Part shown: positions 5,483 to 5,805 of the stretch, in pieces | Layout of the letters: each line of letters starts with the position of its first letter | Position numbering within the stretch: the stretch's first letter is position 1 | Source of the DNA: CAYWRO01 sp964460345 | Lineage (GTDB): Bacteria; Planctomycetota; Phycisphaerae; Phycisphaerales; UBA1924 | Direction of reading: 5' to 3' | DNA: 5,805 bases | Assembly: GCA_964460345.1 (NCBI GenBank) | Contig: CAYWRO010000131.1 | Span: forward strand, 1-5,805 | Made by a program: the position numbers and the translations under genes | The notes under the pieces: model-generated | The model's input: only the letters and a program-made list of their open reading frames with translations | What the model was told of the DNA's origin: nothing | Databases searched by the model: none

Positions 5483-5542
5483 GTTATCTGCCCGCCAGGC
5501 CCGATTTGCTCCAAAACAGGGGATTCGGCACGTCCAGATAAC
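5483..5542. repeat. Spaced inverted repeat GTTATCTG / CAGATAAC
   Basis: GTTATCTG (5483-5490) and CAGATAAC (5535-5542) are exact reverse complements separated by 44 bases. ACGTCC occurs near each arm (5471-5476 and 5530-5535). The remainder of this 120-base interval shows no gene or promoter that I can support. Confidence 0.5.
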
Positions 5543-5564
5543 CCCGACGGCCCCAATCCGCCCT

Positions 5565-5599
5565 CCACTGTCCACTCTCAACTGTCCACTGCCCACTCC
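5565..5599. repeat. Five in-phase heptamers directly upstream of a start codon
   Basis: CCACTGT, CCACTCT, CAACTGT, CCACTGC and CCACTCC follow one another without gaps, sharing C-(C/A)-ACT. The array ends 11 bases before the ATG at 5611, in the position of a leader and ribosome binding site. Heptameric short tandem repeats of this style are known between genes in cyanobacteria and, from memory, occur in other phyla. Confidence 0.85.
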
Positions 5600-5610
5600 T
5601 ACAGTCTGCC

Positions 5611-5805
5611 ATGACGTCGTTTTCGGCATCGTCGTACCCGATCGGCCGCGCCCAGGGGCGGTGCGCGGCGACCGGGCGGGAGCTCGCCCCCGGGGAGACC
5701 TTCATCGCCGCGCTGGTGGAGCGGGAGGGGGTGGAGGAGCTGGAGCGGCGCGATTACTCGCTCGAGGGGTGGGAGGAGCTGGCCCGGAAATCCGGGGGTG
5801 GGGGG
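5611..5805 (+). CDS. N-terminal part of a conserved-looking planctomycete protein of unknown function
   Basis: The frame opens at ATG 5611 (MTSFSASSYPIGRAQGR) and continues for 65 codons to the right edge without a stop. The core, CAATGRELAPGETF followed by IAALVEREGVEELERRDYSL and a GWEELARK segment, matches a style of hypothetical protein I recall in planctomycetes, where a CAxTGRxLxPGExF start is followed by an LERxDYSxxxW motif. C18 is the only Cys in view and no enzymatic motif is visible. No Shine-Dalgarno precedes the ATG; the heptamer array occupies that place. Codon use is strongly GC-ending, as in the other genes. The remainder lies outside the window. Confidence 0.75.
   Translation, partial: MTSFSASSYPIGRAQGRCAATGRELAPGETFIAALVEREGVEELERRDYSLEGWEELARKSGGGG

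Noticed and set aside
4708..5541. A 277-codon plus-strand frame (TTG start) reading the 42-bp array as APVQERARQALER repeats
   Set aside because: It overlaps the better-supported Cys-rich gene in another frame, has no Shine-Dalgarno, and is open through the array only because the repeat is a multiple of three without stops. Several frames on both strands are equally open.
4727..5629. A 300-codon minus-strand frame across the repeat array and the Cys-rich gene
   Set aside because: The palindromic repeat makes the reverse strand read almost like the forward one, and outside the array the product is low-complexity Arg/Pro/Gly with no motif.

Overview
The window is GC-rich bacterial DNA that looks like a planctomycete of the Phycisphaerae type. 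Three things point there: a large secreted protein with a C-terminal dockerin-like pair of DVFDLL(A/V)YLDxWFA motifs, and two small proteins whose sequence styles I associate with planctomycetes (an YGRxYRxxxG...RCPKCG...GGT protein and a CAATGRELAPGE protein). This assignment rests on memory of these families, not on a search.

Layout, left to right. Positions 2-163 carry the 3' end of an unrecognised plus-strand gene, followed by a weak terminator-like hairpin and T-tract. A candidate promoter and a near-perfect 26-bp palindrome then lead into a large plus-strand gene (272-2893). It encodes an 873-residue exported protein made of six roughly 130-residue repeats with four cysteines each, ending in the dockerin-like domain. 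Convergent to it, on the minus strand, is a probable two-gene unit: lpxI (4596-3712, lipid A biosynthesis), then a TlyA-family rRNA 2'-O-methyltransferase that lacks the usual S4 domain (3606-2947). The second gene is interrupted by a run of ten Ns that looks like an assembly join.

The divergent spacer 4597-4843 has an AT-rich patch and GC-rich hairpins. To its right is a small plus-strand gene with a Cys-rich, zinc-ribbon-like C-terminus (4844-5179). The next 431 bases (5180-5610) hold no convincing gene. They are dense in repeats of three unrelated kinds: a 21-bp duplication running into 9-base ATRGG-type units, four and a half copies of a 42-bp palindrome-bearing tandem repeat, and five in-phase heptamers ending 11 bases before the next start codon. 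The window closes with the first 65 codons of a conserved-looking planctomycete gene (5611 onward).

lpxI and the methyltransferase are probably co-transcribed but act in different processes (outer-membrane lipid A; ribosome modification). The most unusual material is the repeat-filled spacer, where differences between 42-bp copies fall mostly at the centres of palindromes.
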